Shown piece after piece: positions 33,619 through 42,543 of a stretch of 64,000 bases of DNA (its first letter is position 1; each line of letters begins with the position of its first letter). The position numbers were made by a program, and so were the translations under genes. The stretch comes from Nonomuraea coxensis DSM 45129 (lineage in GTDB: Bacteria; Actinomycetota; Actinomycetes; Streptosporangiales; Streptosporangiaceae), in contig NZ_CP068985.1 of NCBI RefSeq assembly GCF_019397265.1, positions 1,054,001-1,118,000 on the forward strand, read 5' to 3'. The notes under the pieces were generated by a model that was not told the origin of the DNA, searched no databases, and saw only the letters and a program-made list of their open reading frames with translations.

Positions 33619-34910
33619 TCGATCACCTGCTGGTCAAGCGCTTCCGCCAGGAGGTCGGCGACCGCCTGGCCCACCAGCGCCGGCTCGACCAGGCCAACGG
33701 CCTGCCCGCCATGACCGGCGAGGACGAGCGCCAGTTCGCCAGGGCGCTGATCTCGCAGGTCCTGGAGGAGCACGCGCGCGGCGAGATCGGCTCCGGCCGC
33801 ACGCCGCCCACGGTCGAGGAGGAGGAGGCGCTGGCGGCCGGCATCCACGCCGCGCTGTTCGGCGTGGGCCGCCTCCAGCCGCTGCTCGACGACGCCCAGG
33901 TCGAGAACATCGACATCAACGGCTGCGACCGCGTCTTCGTCAGCTACGCCGACGGCCAGGAGCTCATGCACGACCCGGTCGCCGAGTCCGACGAGGAGCT
34001 GGTCGAGCTGATCCAGATCCTGGCCGCGTACTCGGGGCTGTCGAGCCGGCCGTTCGACACCGCCAACCCGCAGCTCGACCTGCGCCTGCCCGACGGCTCG
34101 CGGCTGAGCGCGGTCATGGACGTCACCGTACGCCCCGCGATCTCCATCCGCCGCGCCCGCCTCGGCAAGGTCTTCCTCAGCGACCTCGTGGGCAACGGCA
34201 CGGTCGGCCCCGACCTCGGCAGGTTCCTCAGCGCGGCGGTCGCCGCCCGCAAGAACATCATGATCGCCGGGTCCACCAACGCCGGCAAGACCACCCTCCT
34301 GCGGGCGCTGGCCAACGAGATCCCGCCCGCCGAACGCCTCATCACCGTCGAACGCGCCCTGGAGCTGGGCCTCGACCAGTTCCCCGAGCTGCATCCCAAC
34401 GTCGTCGCCTTCGAGCAGCGCCTGCCCAACTCCGAGGGCCAGGGCGAGATCTCCATGGCCGAGCTGGTCCGCCGCTCGCTGCGGATGAACCCCAGCCGCG
34501 TCATCGTCGGCGAGGTGCTCGGCGACGAGATCGTCACCATGCTCAACGCGATGACGCAGGGCAACGACGGCTCCCTGTCGACCATCCACGCCAACTCCAG
34601 CATGGAGGTCTTCAACCGCATCGCCACGTACGCGCTGCAGGCCGGCGAGCGCCTGCCCATCGACGCCACCCACATGCTCATCGCCGGCGCGATCGACTTC
34701 GTGGTCTTCGTCGAGAAGCGCAACGACTACCACCGCGGCGGCACCCTGCGCCGCTACGTCTCCAGCGTCCGCGAGGTCAACGGCTGCGACGGCCGCGTCC
34801 TGTCGAGCGAGGTCTTCGCGCCGGGCCCCGACGGCTCCGCCGTGCCGCACGCGCCCGTCTCGTGCCTCGACGAGCTCATGGCGCACGGCTACACCCCGGG
34901 GGGATGGTGA
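33615..34910 (+). CDS. cpaF: CpaF/TadA secretion ATPase of the Tad pilus
   Basis: 431 residues from ATG 33615. It has the N-terminal helical domain ('EIGSGRTPPTVEEEEALAAGI'), 'LLDDAQVENIDINGCDRVFV', the Walker A 'GSTNAGKTTLLRAL' at about 220, the Asp box ('ITVERALELGLDQ'), Walker B ('SRVIVGEVLGDE') and the His box ('GSLSTIHANSS'). All catalytic motifs are present. It powers assembly (and in some Tad systems also retraction) of the Flp fibre with TadB/TadC. It is followed 3 bases later by tadB. Confidence 0.95.
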   Translation: MIDHLLVKRFRQEVGDRLAHQRRLDQANGLPAMTGEDERQFARALISQVLEEHARGEIGSGRTPPTVEEEEALAAGIHAALFGVGRLQPLLDDAQVENIDINGCDRVFVSYADGQELMHDPVAESDEELVELIQILAAYSGLSSRPFDTANPQLDLRLPDGSRLSAVMDVTVRPAISIRRARLGKVFLSDLVGNGTVGPDLGRFLSAAVAARKNIMIAGSTNAGKTTLLRALANEIPPAERLITVERALELGLDQFPELHPNVVAFEQRLPNSEGQGEISMAELVRRSLRMNPSRVIVGEVLGDEIVTMLNAMTQGNDGSLSTIHANSSMEVFNRIATYALQAGERLPIDATHMLIAGAIDFVVFVEKRNDYHRGGTLRRYVSSVREVNGCDGRVLSSEVFAPGPDGSAVPHAPVSCLDELMAHGYTPGGW

Positions 34911-34913
34911 CCG

Positions 34914-35762
34914 ATGGGCCTGACCGTGGACCCGTTCGCCCTGCTCGCCGGCGCCCTCGCGGGCGGCGGCCTGTTCCTGCTGGTCCTCTCCCTGTACGGC
35001 CTGCGCCCCCGCCCGCCGCAGCCCAAGCGCCACCTGGTCAGGATGCTGACCACGCGCGGCGCGGTCGCCGCCGTGAGCGCCTCGCTGGTCCTGCTCATCA
35101 CCCGGTGGCCGGTCGCGGCGGTGGGCACCGTGCTGCTGGTGTTCGCCTGGCGTGGGCTGTCGGGCGGCGCGGCCGAGGAGCGGGCCGCGATGCGCCGCCT
35201 CGAAGGGCTCGCCGCCTGGACGGAGTCGCTGCGCGACACCATCGCGGGCGCGGCCGGGCTGGAGCAGGCGATCCCGTCGTCGATCAGGGCCGCCGCGCCG
35301 ACGCTCCGCCCGCACCTGCGCGCCATGATCGACCGGCTGCACACCAGGATGGCGCTGCCCGAGGCGCTCGCGATCTTCGCCGACGAGCTCGACGACCCGT
35401 CGGCCGACCTGGTGGTGGCCGCGCTCATGCTCAACTCCAAGCTGCGCGGCCCCGGCCTGCGCGACGTGCTCGGCGCGCTCGCCGTCTCGGCCCGCGAGGA
35501 GCTCGACATGCGCCGCCGCGTCGAGGCCGAGCGCCGCGCGACCCGGCGCAGCGTGCAGATCGTGGTGATCACCGCGCTGGGCTTCGCCGCGCTCCTCGTG
35601 CTGTTCAACGGCGACTACGTCGAGGAGTACGACGACCCGCTCGGCCAGGCCGTCCTGGTGGTCGTCGCCGCGCTGTTCGGCGCGGGGTTCGCGTGGATGC
35701 GCCGGCTGGCCGGGTTCGACAAGCCGACGCGGCTGCTGACGGGAAGGGGCGGCGATGGTTGA
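34914..35762 (+). CDS. tadB: TadB-like inner-membrane platform protein
   Basis: 282 residues. Hydrophobic segments at the N-terminus (about 8-28 and 45-80) precede the cytosolic T2SSF region ('GLEQAIPSSIRAAAPTLRPHL'), and paired helices close the protein (about 210-265). TadB and TadC together form the platform on which the ATPase acts. Position right after cpaF and before a second T2SSF protein fixes the assignment. The stop overlaps the next start by 8 bases. Confidence 0.87.
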   Translation: MGLTVDPFALLAGALAGGGLFLLVLSLYGLRPRPPQPKRHLVRMLTTRGAVAAVSASLVLLITRWPVAAVGTVLLVFAWRGLSGGAAEERAAMRRLEGLAAWTESLRDTIAGAAGLEQAIPSSIRAAAPTLRPHLRAMIDRLHTRMALPEALAIFADELDDPSADLVVAALMLNSKLRGPGLRDVLGALAVSAREELDMRRRVEAERRATRRSVQIVVITALGFAALLVLFNGDYVEEYDDPLGQAVLVVVAALFGAGFAWMRRLAGFDKPTRLLTGRGGDG

Positions 35763-36678
35763 GGGCGCGCTGGCCGGAGCCGCGCTCGGGCTCGGGCTGT
35801 TCGTACTCGTACGCGCGATCTTCCCGGCCCGTCCCGGGCTGGTGGCGCGGCTGCTCGCGCTGGACGCCGTCCGCGAGGACGCCGGCGCGCCGCGCATCCA
35901 GCTCATGCTGCCCGAGGAGGAGGTCGGCGCGTTCCGCCGCAACCTCGGCGTACGGCTGGCCGCGCTCTACGCCGCGCGCGGCTGGGAGGTCAGGTCCGTG
36001 CGATCGGACCTGGCGCTGCTCGGCCGCTCCTTCGAGGCGTTCCTCGCGACCAAGGCGCTCCTCGGCGCCGCCGGCCTGCTGGCGTTCCCGCTGCTGCTCG
36101 GCTGGCTGGTGCTCATGGGCTGGGGCAGCTCGCCGGCCATCCCGTTCTGGGTGGCGGTGCTGGCCGCGGTCGTCTTCTTCTTCCTGCCCGACCTGCAGAT
36201 CCGCAAGGAGGCCGCGGCCCGCAGGCGCGACTTCCGCCACGTGGTCGGCGCGTTCCTCGACCTCGTCTCCATGAACCTGGCCGGCGGCCGCGGCGTCCCC
36301 GAGGCGCTGATGATGGCCGTCACGATCAGCGGCGAGCAGCCCAACTGGGCGATGGGCCGCATCCGCGACGCGCTGAGCGGCGCGCGGATCGTCGGCATCA
36401 CCCCCTGGCAGGCGCTCGGCCAGCTCGGGGAGGAGATCAACGTCGACGAGCTGCGCGACCTGTCGGCGGCGCTCGGCCTGGTGGCCGACGACGGCGCCAA
36501 GGTGCGCTCGTCGCTCACGGCCAGGGCCGCCACCCTGCGCCGCCGGGAGCTGGCCGAGATCGAGGGACGCGCGGGCGAACGCTCGCAGTCGATGCTCGTC
36601 GCCCAGCTCCTGCTCTGCGCCGGTTTCGTGATCTTTCTCAGTTATCCCGCCGCGATGAAGATGTTGGGGGTCTCATGA
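35755..36678 (+). CDS. tadC: TadC-like inner-membrane platform protein
   Basis: 307 residues from ATG 35755. The T2SSF domain is visible in 'DFRHVVGAFLDLVSMNLAGG' and 'TPWQALGQLGEEINVDELRDL', with membrane helices at about 5-20, 100-145 and 283-303. It is the partner of the preceding TadB. Its stop overlaps the pilin gene start (ATGA), coupling platform and pilin translation. Confidence 0.87.
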   Translation: MVEGALAGAALGLGLFVLVRAIFPARPGLVARLLALDAVREDAGAPRIQLMLPEEEVGAFRRNLGVRLAALYAARGWEVRSVRSDLALLGRSFEAFLATKALLGAAGLLAFPLLLGWLVLMGWGSSPAIPFWVAVLAAVVFFFLPDLQIRKEAAARRRDFRHVVGAFLDLVSMNLAGGRGVPEALMMAVTISGEQPNWAMGRIRDALSGARIVGITPWQALGQLGEEINVDELRDLSAALGLVADDGAKVRSSLTARAATLRRRELAEIEGRAGERSQSMLVAQLLLCAGFVIFLSYPAAMKMLGVS

Positions 36679-36905
36679 ACCATCCCTGGATCGTCTATCT
36701 CCGTGCGTGCCTCGCCGTACGCGTCCACCGGGCCAGGACCGCGCCCACCCGGGGCGCCTCCGCCGTCGAGTGGGTGATCATCACCGCCATCATCGCGGGC
36801 GTCGCGCTCGGGCTGGCCACGTTGATCAGAACGCTGGTGGAGCAGCAGCAGGGCCAGATCGAGCAGAGCTTCGGCGGCGGTGGCGGCGGTGGCGGCGACG
36901 AGTAG
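36675..36905 (+). CDS. flp: Flp-type type IVb pilin
   Basis: 76 residues. The leader is basic and about 27 residues long, with predicted cleavage after Gly27 in 'TRG/ASAVEWVIITAIIAG'. Glu at +5 is present, and Trp replaces the usual Tyr at +6. One hydrophobic helix follows, then 'LVEQQQGQIEQSF' and a run of eight glycines. This is the main fibre subunit candidate. No prepilin peptidase is encoded in this window, so processing depends on one elsewhere. The Gly-run DNA doubles as the start region of the next gene. Confidence 0.85.
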   Translation: MNHPWIVYLRACLAVRVHRARTAPTRGASAVEWVIITAIIAGVALGLATLIRTLVEQQQGQIEQSFGGGGGGGGDE

Positions 36906-37338
36906 CCCGCGCCGCCGCCGCCCGGCCCGGGAGCGTGGCGCCAGCGCGGTCGAGCTGGCGCTGCTCATGCCGGTCATCCTCGCGGTGGCCCTGCTCATCG
37001 TGCAGGTGGCGCTCTGGTTCCACGCGCGTCAGGTCGCCGAGGCGGCCGCCCAGGAGGGGGCGCGCGTGGCCAGGGCGTCGCCGATCGACTCGGCCGCCTG
37101 GGAGGGCGCCGCCACGGCCAAGGCGACCGAGATCGTCCGCGCGGTCGGGCCGCGGCTGCTCGGCGGCGCGACCGCCACGACGTCCGAGAGGGAGCCCGAC
37201 GAGCGGTTCGTCACCGTGACGGGCAGCGCCGTGCAGGTCATCCCGCTGCTGCCGTCGCTGACGTTCACGATCAGCGCGACGGCGGGCGGGCCCGTCGAGT
37301 GCTTCCGGCCCGACAACGGGGGCGAGGACTGCCAGTGA
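36880..37338 (+). CDS. tadE: TadE-like pseudopilin
   Basis: About 152 residues if started at GTG 36880; GTG 36889 is an equal candidate and both lie in the glycine codons of flp. The class IVb motif is 'RG/ASAVELALLMPVILAVALL', with Glu at +5. The rest is extracytoplasmic with two late cysteines ('VECFRPDNGGEDC'). TadE proteins are processed by the same peptidase as Flp and act as minor pilins. Its stop overlaps the next gene start (GTGA). Confidence 0.85.
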   Translation: MAAVAATSSPRRRRPARERGASAVELALLMPVILAVALLIVQVALWFHARQVAEAAAQEGARVARASPIDSAAWEGAATAKATEIVRAVGPRLLGGATATTSEREPDERFVTVTGSAVQVIPLLPSLTFTISATAGGPVECFRPDNGGEDCQ

Positions 37339-37727
37339 GAGCCGATCGCGAGCGCGGGTCCATGGCCGTGGAGACCGTCATGCTGGCCCCGGTGTTCCTG
37401 CTGTTCCTCATGTTCCTGGCCGGGGCCGGGGTGCTGGTGGAGTCGCAGGGCCGGGTCAACGGCGCGGCCAGGGACGCCGCCCGCGCCGCCTCCGTGCAGC
37501 GGACGTTCGACGACGCCCAGGGGGCCGCCGACGCCATCGCCGAGGCCACGCTCACCGGCCCCTGCGGGTCGCCGGCCGTGTCCCTGGGCGGCTCCGCGTG
37601 GGAGCAGGGCGGGCAGGTCGAGGCCGTCGTCACCTGCGAGCTGGACCTCGACTTCCTCGGGTTCGGCGCCAAGCGGCTCACCGGCACCGCCGTCGTGCCG
37701 CTGGAGCGGTTCAGGAGGGTCGAGTGA
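37335..37727 (+). CDS. Second TadE/TadF-like pseudopilin
   Basis: 130 residues from GTG 37335. The motif 'RG/SMAVETVMLAPVFLLFLMF' keeps Glu at +5 and gives one N-terminal helix, followed by a small extracytoplasmic domain with Cys pairs ('GPCGSP', 'VTCELDL'). It probably joins the pilus as a minor subunit. It is coupled by GTGA to both neighbours. Confidence 0.83.
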   Translation: MRADRERGSMAVETVMLAPVFLLFLMFLAGAGVLVESQGRVNGAARDAARAASVQRTFDDAQGAADAIAEATLTGPCGSPAVSLGGSAWEQGGQVEAVVTCELDLDFLGFGAKRLTGTAVVPLERFRRVE

Positions 37728-38125
37728 GCGAGCGGGGGTCCATGTCGGTGTTCACCGTGCTGTTCTCGGTGGTCGCGTTCCTCCTGGCGGGGCTGCTGGT
37801 GGACGGCGGCGGGGCGATCAACGCCCGGCTGCGGGCCGCCGACGTGGCCGAGCAGGCCGCGCGGGCCGGCGCCGACCAGATCGACGAGGACCTGCTGCGC
37901 ACCAGCGGCGAGACCCGGCTGCTCGGCGAGGACCGCGTGTGCGCCCGCGCCGGCGAGATCGTCGCCTCCCAGGGCGGCGACGTGCGCGCCGGCCGCTGCT
38001 CGGTGGAGCAGGAGCAGGTGACGGTCAGTGTGTCGGTGCGCTGGGAGGCGTTCTTCCTCGGCGCGATCGGGTTCCCCGGATCGGAGATGACCGGCGAGGC
38101 CACCGCCGCGCCCCAAGCGAGATAG
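37724..38125 (+). CDS. TadG/TadE-like pilus protein lacking the +5 Glu
   Basis: 133 residues from GTG 37724. The N-terminus 'RGSMSVFTVLFSVVAFLLAG' resembles the pseudopilin helix but has Phe at the +5 position, so it may be an uncleaved membrane protein. The rest ('NARLRAADVAEQAARAGADQ') is typical of TadE/TadG-like proteins. It ends the compact part of the operon; the next gene is 70 bases further on. Confidence 0.78.
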   Translation: MSERGSMSVFTVLFSVVAFLLAGLLVDGGGAINARLRAADVAEQAARAGADQIDEDLLRTSGETRLLGEDRVCARAGEIVASQGGDVRAGRCSVEQEQVTVSVSVRWEAFFLGAIGFPGSEMTGEATAAPQAR

Positions 38126-38195
38126 ACCGAAAGGCTCCACTCAGTGGCACGCGGAACGCGCGAGGCACGACGCTGGGCGGGCGAAAGGAGAGGCG

Positions 38196-40967
38196 ATGCC
38201 GACGCGAGAGCCAGCGCGTCCCCACGGGCGTCCCGCGGGGCGTGCCCACGGGCGGCACAGCCCCGCGCGCATCCCGGCCAGGCGCGGCCCCGGCGACGTG
38301 CTCGCCGGGCTCGGCGCGCTGGTCCTGCTGGTCGCGCTCGTGGGCGGGGTGCCGTACGCGCTGCTCAGGTTCGTCGGGCCGCCGATCGACCCCGCCCAGT
38401 TCGACGTGCGGACGCTGCTCAGCCAGGCCGGGCCGAGCACGATCACGGCGGTGCTGGTCCTGCTCGTGTGGCTCGCCTGGTTCCAGCTCTTCGTGTGCGT
38501 GCTCGTCGAGGTGTACGCCGGCGTCCGCAGGATCGGCATGCCCGCCCGCGTGCCGATGTCCGGAGGCACCCAGGCGCTCGCCAACAAGCTCGTCGGGGCC
38601 GTGCTGCTGCTGTTCACCACCGGGGCCATGGTCGCGCCGATCGCGAAGCTCGCGCCGGCGCCCGCCCCGCCGCCGATGACCGCGGTGGCGTACTCGGCGC
38701 CGATCGTCGAGAAGGCGACGCTCGACACCCAGCAGACCAAGAAGGTGTACGTGGTGCAGCCGCCCCACGGGCGCCACCACGAGAGCCTGTGGGAGATCGC
38801 CGAGAAGTGCCTCGGCGACGGCCGCCGCTACCACGAGATCTACCGGCTCAACCAGGCCAAGGAGCAGCCGGACGGCTCCCGCCTGCGGATGGCCGACCTG
38901 ATCAGGCCCGGCTGGGTGCTCGACATGCCGGACGACGCCCGCCACACGCACACCGTCCCCGCCGGCCAGCCGCGCGAGCAGACATTACGCGACCATCCGG
39001 GCCGCGCCGAGGTCCCCCGCTCGGTGGAGCAGCGCGCCGACCGGGCCGAGCGGCAGGCCGAACAGAAGAAGGACGTCGAGCGCCGCACCGAGAACAGGGG
39101 CGGCGCCAAGCACCGCCTGCCCGAGCAGGAACGCCGGCTGCCCGAGCAGGAACGGCGGCGGGAGCAGCCGGTGGCGCGCGAGGCGCAGTCCGGCACGCTC
39201 ATGGACTATCTCGCCCCGGCCTCGCTGGCCGCCGCCGGGCTGCTGTTCGTGCTCTCCCGCCGCCGCCGCGAGCAGCTGTGGAACCGGCTGCCCGGCCGCC
39301 GCATCGCCCGCCCGCAGGGCGACGCCGCCGAGGCCGAGGTCGCGCTCCGGCTGGGCGGCGACGCGCCGGGGGCCCGCATCCTCGACATCGGCCTGCGGCT
39401 GCTCGGCGCCGAGCTGGCCGCCCGGCACCGGACCCCGCCCACGGTGTACGCCGCCCACCTGTCCGCGCGCACGCTCGACCTGTGGGTGCACCCGCCCGAC
39501 CCCGACCCGCCCGCGCCCTGGGTCGCCCAGGACGGCGGCCAGGTGTGGCGGCTGCCCGCCCACGAGGGCCGGCTGCTGGAGGACCAGCCGGGCGGCGCGC
39601 CGTACCCGGGGCTCGTGTCCATCGGCGTCAACGCGGGCGGCCGGGTGCTCGTGGACCTGGAGGCGGCGCAGGGCCTGATCAACGTACGCGGCCCGCAGAC
39701 CACGGCCGCGCTGGCCGCGATCGCCGTCGAGCTGGCCACGAACCGCTGGTCCGACCGCATGCGGGTGACGCTCGTCGGGTTCGGCGAGGAGCTGACCGCC
39801 ATCGCGCCCGACCGGATCAGGGCCGTCGGCGGCCTGGCCGAGGTGCTGCCCGAGCTGGAAGCCGCCGCCGCGCCCCGCGAGCAGGTGCTGACCGGCCGGG
39901 TCACCGGCAGCCCGCGCGAGGCCCACTACCTGCTGTCGGCGGTCGCGCCCACGCACGAGGAGGCCCGCCGGCTGGCGCTGCTGGCCCGCAGGGACACCGC
40001 CGGGTACGTGGTGGCCGGCGACATCCCCCACGCCACCTGGACCCTGGAGATCACCGACGACGGCAAGGCCCGCATCGCCGAACTCGGCTTCGAGGTCGAG
40101 GCCCAGCTCCTGCCCCGCCGCCACTACCGGGCGCTGGTCGACCTCTTCCGCACCGCGGGCCGCATGGAGGGCGAGCCGATCCCCGAGCCGGAGCCGCTGG
40201 TGGGGCTGCACCCGCCGGCCGTCGAGATCCGCCTGCTCGGCCCGGTCGAGGTGCGGGGCCTGCGCCCGCTGGAGGAGGGCCGGCTGGCGCTGGCCGCCGA
40301 GATGCTCGTCTACCTGGCCACACATCCGGGCGGCGTACACCCCGTCGTGCTCGGCGGCGTGCTGTGGCCGCGCGGCGTGCAGGACCTGGTCAGGGACGCC
40401 ACGATCGCCCGGGTCGCGGAGTGGCTGGGGCCCGGCCACCTGCTCACGGACGAGGCCGGGCGGCTGCGGCTGGGGCCCGAGGTGCGTACGGACTGGATGT
40501 TGTTCCGCGAGCTCGTCCGCCGCGCCCGCGACGACGCGATGGCCCGGCCCGTCCTCCTGGAGAAGGCGCTCGGCCTGGTCAGGGGCCCGCTGCTGGCCGG
40601 CAGGCCGCCCGGCAGGTACGCCTGGCTGGCCGCCGAGGCCCTGGAGTACGACGTGGCCGCCGGCGTGGCCGACGCCGCCCACCAGCTCTGCGAGCTCCGG
40701 CTCGCCCAGGACCGGCCGGACGCCGCGGTCGCCGCGGTCCGCCAGGCGCTGCTGCTCGCCGCCGACGACGAAGGGCTCTGGCGCGACCTGCTGCGGGCCA
40801 CGCACGCCACCCAGGACGGCGTCGGGCTGCGGGCCGTCGTCGAGGCGCTGACCCGGCGGGCCGCCTCGCACCCGTACGGCGGCGCGCTCGCCCCGGAGAC
40901 CGAGGCGCTGATCGAAGAACTGCTGCCCACGTGGCGCATCCACGTCGTGAGGGAGTCATCCGCATGA
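38196..40967 (+). CDS. Membrane protein with LysM and BTAD (SARP-like) domains
   Basis: 923 residues; AAAGGAGAGG is 3-4 bases before ATG 38196. Three hydrophobic helices lie at about 35-55, 78-100 and 130-150. A LysM-like domain follows (about 185-250; 'ESLWEIAEKCLGDGRRYHEIYRLNQ'), then a charged Glu/Arg coil, another helix (about 332-350), an alpha/beta region and a C-terminal BTAD unit ('VEIRLLGPVEVRGLRPLEEG' onward, about 675-915). LysM binds peptidoglycan; BTAD occurs in SARP regulators next to a winged helix. Joining these in a membrane protein inside a Tad operon suggests wall-to-cytosol signalling or pilus anchoring, which is inference. Confidence 0.82.
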   Translation: MPTREPARPHGRPAGRAHGRHSPARIPARRGPGDVLAGLGALVLLVALVGGVPYALLRFVGPPIDPAQFDVRTLLSQAGPSTITAVLVLLVWLAWFQLFVCVLVEVYAGVRRIGMPARVPMSGGTQALANKLVGAVLLLFTTGAMVAPIAKLAPAPAPPPMTAVAYSAPIVEKATLDTQQTKKVYVVQPPHGRHHESLWEIAEKCLGDGRRYHEIYRLNQAKEQPDGSRLRMADLIRPGWVLDMPDDARHTHTVPAGQPREQTLRDHPGRAEVPRSVEQRADRAERQAEQKKDVERRTENRGGAKHRLPEQERRLPEQERRREQPVAREAQSGTLMDYLAPASLAAAGLLFVLSRRRREQLWNRLPGRRIARPQGDAAEAEVALRLGGDAPGARILDIGLRLLGAELAARHRTPPTVYAAHLSARTLDLWVHPPDPDPPAPWVAQDGGQVWRLPAHEGRLLEDQPGGAPYPGLVSIGVNAGGRVLVDLEAAQGLINVRGPQTTAALAAIAVELATNRWSDRMRVTLVGFGEELTAIAPDRIRAVGGLAEVLPELEAAAAPREQVLTGRVTGSPREAHYLLSAVAPTHEEARRLALLARRDTAGYVVAGDIPHATWTLEITDDGKARIAELGFEVEAQLLPRRHYRALVDLFRTAGRMEGEPIPEPEPLVGLHPPAVEIRLLGPVEVRGLRPLEEGRLALAAEMLVYLATHPGGVHPVVLGGVLWPRGVQDLVRDATIARVAEWLGPGHLLTDEAGRLRLGPEVRTDWMLFRELVRRARDDAMARPVLLEKALGLVRGPLLAGRPPGRYAWLAAEALEYDVAAGVADAAHQLCELRLAQDRPDAAVAAVRQALLLAADDEGLWRDLLRATHATQDGVGLRAVVEALTRRAASHPYGGALAPETEALIEELLPTWRIHVVRESSA

Positions 40968-41617
40968 GACGAGCAGCGATGGCGCTGGTCCTGCTGGTCC
41001 TGCTGGTCCTGGCGGGCTGCGGCCAGCAGGAACGGCCGTACTCGCCGGGGGGCGAGCCCTCGGCGGGCGGCGGCGGCACCGCGCGGGCGGCGGCGCCCGA
41101 GACGACCCCCGACGAGACGACCCCTGACGAGACCGCCGCGGCCGAGGACGGCAAGCAGACCGTCACCATGGGCGGCGGCAGGTTCCGGGTCGAGATCGAC
41201 TGGCCCGCCGAACGGGATCCCCTGGTGAAGCTGATGGCCGGCTACATGGTGGCCATGCGGAAGGCGCTCGTCGCCGGCGACGAACGATACCTGCGGGACG
41301 TGGAGTTCGAACTCTCCGCCGCCCCGGCCGCGTACGACTGGTTGAAGTACCACACCGACAGGGAGCAGACGGTGCGAGGCGTCACCCGGCTCTACGACCT
41401 GCGCGTCGCCGCGAAGATGGGCAAAGGCGCTCAGGTCAACGTGTGCGTGGACGAGACGGGCGCGCGGGTCGTCTCGTCACGTACCGGGAAGGCCGTCTCG
41501 CCCCGCCCCTCATGGGTCCGCGCCCCCTACCTCCAGGCCCTGATCGCGCACCGGGGCGACGACGGCGTGTGGCGGATCAGAGGCATCCGCTACGACTTGA
41601 AAGGGTGCCCGGCATGA
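40964..41617 (+). CDS. Lipoprotein of the Tad operon
   Basis: 217 residues from ATG 40964 (ATGA overlap with the previous gene). A signal peptide with the lipobox L-A-G-C ends at Cys22. A Thr/Asp/Glu-rich stretch ('TTPDETTPDET') leads to an alpha/beta domain with 'VKLMAGYMVAMRKALVAGDERYLRDV' and 'VRGVTRLYDLRVAA'. No named domain is recognised; the shape recalls small secreted NTF2-like or DUF lipoproteins. Its position suggests a surface role in pilus assembly. Confidence 0.75.
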   Translation: MRRAAMALVLLVLLVLAGCGQQERPYSPGGEPSAGGGGTARAAAPETTPDETTPDETAAAEDGKQTVTMGGGRFRVEIDWPAERDPLVKLMAGYMVAMRKALVAGDERYLRDVEFELSAAPAAYDWLKYHTDREQTVRGVTRLYDLRVAAKMGKGAQVNVCVDETGARVVSSRTGKAVSPRPSWVRAPYLQALIAHRGDDGVWRIRGIRYDLKGCPA

Positions 41618-42543
41618 ACCCCCTCCTTCCCGTGGCCGTCGCGGGCCTGCTGATGCTCGCCGGCACGACGGCGGCGCCCCCGACGGGTGACACGATCGAC
41701 CAGGGGCGCACGAAAGGCGTCGTGCTCTCCCACTCCAAGATCGTCATCTCGGGCGACGGCGCGCGCGGCGGGAAGTCCGACGGCTACGTGCTCAAACGGC
41801 CCTGCTGGTACGAGCCGGGCCTGGACGCGCAGGAGATGCTGAAGACGCAGGAGGATCTGCGCGCGTACTTCTTCAGGTTCAGCAAGGACGCGACCGCGGA
41901 GAAGTTCGAGAAGTTCCTGGAGCAGTTCAGGGAACGGATCGGGCAGCAGGGCCGCTGGTGGGGGCCGGCGTACAACGCGGCCGACCCCAAGGGCGAGGCG
42001 TGCTTCGGCGCGCTCGACCCGTTCGTCTTCGTGCCGCCGGGCACCACGCCGCCGTCCGGGATCACCGTCCAGGAGCTGGCCGAGATCGCGCGGGCCGCGT
42101 TGACCGTGCCCGAGCCGACGGTCCGGCTGAGCCCCGACGCCAAGAGCTACGTCAACCTCCCGACCTGGGTGTGGCTGGAGGGCATCGGCGCGCCGACCAG
42201 GTCGGTGACGGCGACGATCCCCGGCGTGATGAGCGCGACCGTGGTCGCCACCCTCCAGGAGATCAAGATCGACCCGGGCACCGGCGGCGACCGGGCCGAG
42301 GTCACCGTGAGCGGCTGCGGCGCCCAGGGCAAGCCGTACGTGAAGGGCGGCACGTTCTCCTGCGGCGTGCGCTATCTGCGCTCGTCCGTGGACCAGCCGC
42401 AGGAGAAGTACACCCTGACCGTCACCACCGTGTGGCCCGTCACCGTCCAGGGGGACGTGGCGGCGCAGTTCGCCCCCGTGGAGGTGGGCACGACCCGCGA
42501 CGTGCCGGTCGGCGAGATCCAGAGCAACGTCCGGCCTCAGTGA
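41614..42543 (+). CDS. Secreted protein of unknown function, last gene of the Tad operon
   Basis: 309 residues from ATG 41614 (ATGA overlap). A signal peptide (1-20, 'AVAGLLMLAGTTAA') precedes a soluble domain with paired cysteines ('KRPCWYEPG', 'GEACFGALD', 'VSGCGAQG', 'FSCGVRYL'). Residues about 150-300 look beta-rich. I do not recognise the family. Its coupling to the lipoprotein gene suggests the two proteins work together outside the membrane. The 3' end overlaps the converging gene by 7 bases. Confidence 0.75.
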   Translation: MNPLLPVAVAGLLMLAGTTAAPPTGDTIDQGRTKGVVLSHSKIVISGDGARGGKSDGYVLKRPCWYEPGLDAQEMLKTQEDLRAYFFRFSKDATAEKFEKFLEQFRERIGQQGRWWGPAYNAADPKGEACFGALDPFVFVPPGTTPPSGITVQELAEIARAALTVPEPTVRLSPDAKSYVNLPTWVWLEGIGAPTRSVTATIPGVMSATVVATLQEIKIDPGTGGDRAEVTVSGCGAQGKPYVKGGTFSCGVRYLRSSVDQPQEKYTLTVTTVWPVTVQGDVAAQFAPVEVGTTRDVPVGEIQSNVRPQ

